Positions 44,381-44,552 of a DNA stretch of 44,552 nt are shown here, piece after piece. Both the position numbers and the translations under genes were made by a program. Under the pieces are notes generated by a model that had not been told where the DNA came from, searched no databases, and saw only the letters and a program-made list of their open reading frames with translations. Every line of letters starts with the position of its first letter. The stretch's first letter is position 1. The stretch is from Enterococcus columbae. Its GTDB lineage: Bacteria > Bacillota > Bacilli > Lactobacillales > Enterococcaceae. The stretch is taken from NCBI GenBank assembly GCA_020742395.1, contig DYWZ01000040.1, positions 1 through 44,552 of the forward strand, in the 5' to 3' direction.

Positions 44381-44396
44381 AATAATTCTAGTTGAT
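44381..44396. repeat. Copy B of AATAATTCTAGTTGAT
   Basis: An exact 16-bp copy of 43393-43408, preceded by GAGAGAA in place of GAGTGGG. It lies 127 bp after the toxin stop and looks like a diverged copy of the guaA-downstream sequence, so it may mark the far end of a second integration event. The 44254-44480 gap otherwise shows only an ATTCCTT/AAGGAAT hairpin (around 44408-44423) and the IS end. Confidence 0.6.
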
Positions 44397-44423
44397 ATAA
44401 AGAGGGTATTCCTTAAAAAGGAA

Positions 44424-44552
44424 TGTACCGACCCCTAAAAGTTAGACCATAAAATCTAACAATTGGAGGTCGGTATTTTTATGTCCAAATATTCTTTTGA
44501 GTTTAAAAAGCAAGTTGTAAATGCTTATCTTAATGGCGAAGGTGGTTATACT
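44424..44552 (+). mobile_element. Left end of an IS3-family (IS150-group-like) insertion sequence, truncated by the window
   Basis: TGTACCGACCCCTAAAAGTT begins the element and resembles the terminal repeats of IS3-family elements common in lactic acid bacteria. A GGAGGT ribosome-binding site precedes the transposase OrfA start at 44481. The rest of the element is beyond the window. It is inserted beside a short ATTCCTT/AAGGAAT inverted repeat. Confidence 0.75.
44481..44552 (+). CDS. IS3-family transposase OrfA (partial)
   Basis: 24 codons are visible, MSKYSFEFKKQVVNAYLNGE and onwards, the N-terminal helix-turn-helix start of IS3-family OrfA proteins of the IS150/IS861 kind. OrfA binds the terminal repeats, and the active OrfAB enzyme is made by frameshifting into OrfB, which is outside the window. 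Confidence 0.8.
   Translation, partial: MSKYSFEFKKQVVNAYLNGEGGYT

Noticed and set aside
34232..44552. CRISPR array or phage genes in the accessory region
   Set aside because: No regularly spaced repeats, and no capsid, terminase, lysis or integrase-like proteins are encoded.

Overview
The window looks like a chromosomal segment of a low-GC Gram-positive bacterium of the Lactobacillales. An Enterococcus or close relative is most likely, from the EF-Tu, S12 and L3 sequences and the gene sets. The species cannot be fixed by eye. No rRNA, tRNA or CRISPR array was seen.

Layout. (1) 1-4.6 kb, minus strand: start of the S10 ribosomal operon (rpsJ-rplC-rplD-rplW-rplB-rpsS-rplV-rpsC-rplP), cut inside rplP by the window edge, with a clear promoter. 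(2) 4.7-7.7 kb, plus strand: a vitamin B6 salvage group made of a MocR/PdxR-type regulator, a ThiD-like pyridoxal kinase and an ECF-transporter S component. (3) 7.7-10.9 kb, minus: bile salt hydrolase, then a methyl-accepting chemotaxis protein broken by a single-base frameshift. (4) 11.2-15.8 kb, minus: str operon (rpsL-rpsG-fusA-tuf) with a consensus promoter. Groups 2 and 3 sit between the str and S10 operons, which are usually neighbours in this group. (5) 16-17.5 kb, plus: rpiA and gpmA. (6) 17.5-30.5 kb, minus: an iron-type alcohol dehydrogenase and a large nucleoside uptake and breakdown locus (LacI regulator, pdp, deoC, cdd, bmpA-type lipoprotein, ABC ATPase, two permeases, then deoB, punA, deoD). 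It has candidate LacI operators, cre sites, paired hairpins and a possible attenuator. (7) 30.7-34.2 kb: an RsmC-like methyltransferase, coaA and guaA.

Accessory region, 34.2 kb to the end. The 3' end of guaA, a known island integration hot spot, is duplicated: AGAGTGGGAATA, encoding the last guaA codons and the start of its stop codon, lies at 34220-34231 and again at 43385-43396. Between the copies is an AT-rich island of about 9 kb with no visible integrase. It carries a frameshifted relaxase remnant, possibly joined to an insertion-sequence end, and a tight four-gene plus-strand defence operon. The operon encodes (a) an HTH plus double adenine-methyltransferase fusion of FokI-methylase type, (b) an AlwI-family type IIS restriction endonuclease, (c) a HamA-like DUF1837 nuclease and (d) a HamB-like DEAH helicase. 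It therefore reads as a type IIS restriction-modification system and a Hachiman system on one transcript. Beyond the second repeat are what looks like the original guaA terminator, a Phd/ParE-type toxin-antitoxin pair, a third partial copy of the guaA-downstream sequence, and the left end of an IS3-family element running off the window.

The main novelty candidate is the fused R-M/Hachiman operon and its mode of mobility. Secondary candidates are the pseudoknot-like leader upstream of deoB and the direct-repeat/terminator element upstream of the pyridoxal kinase.
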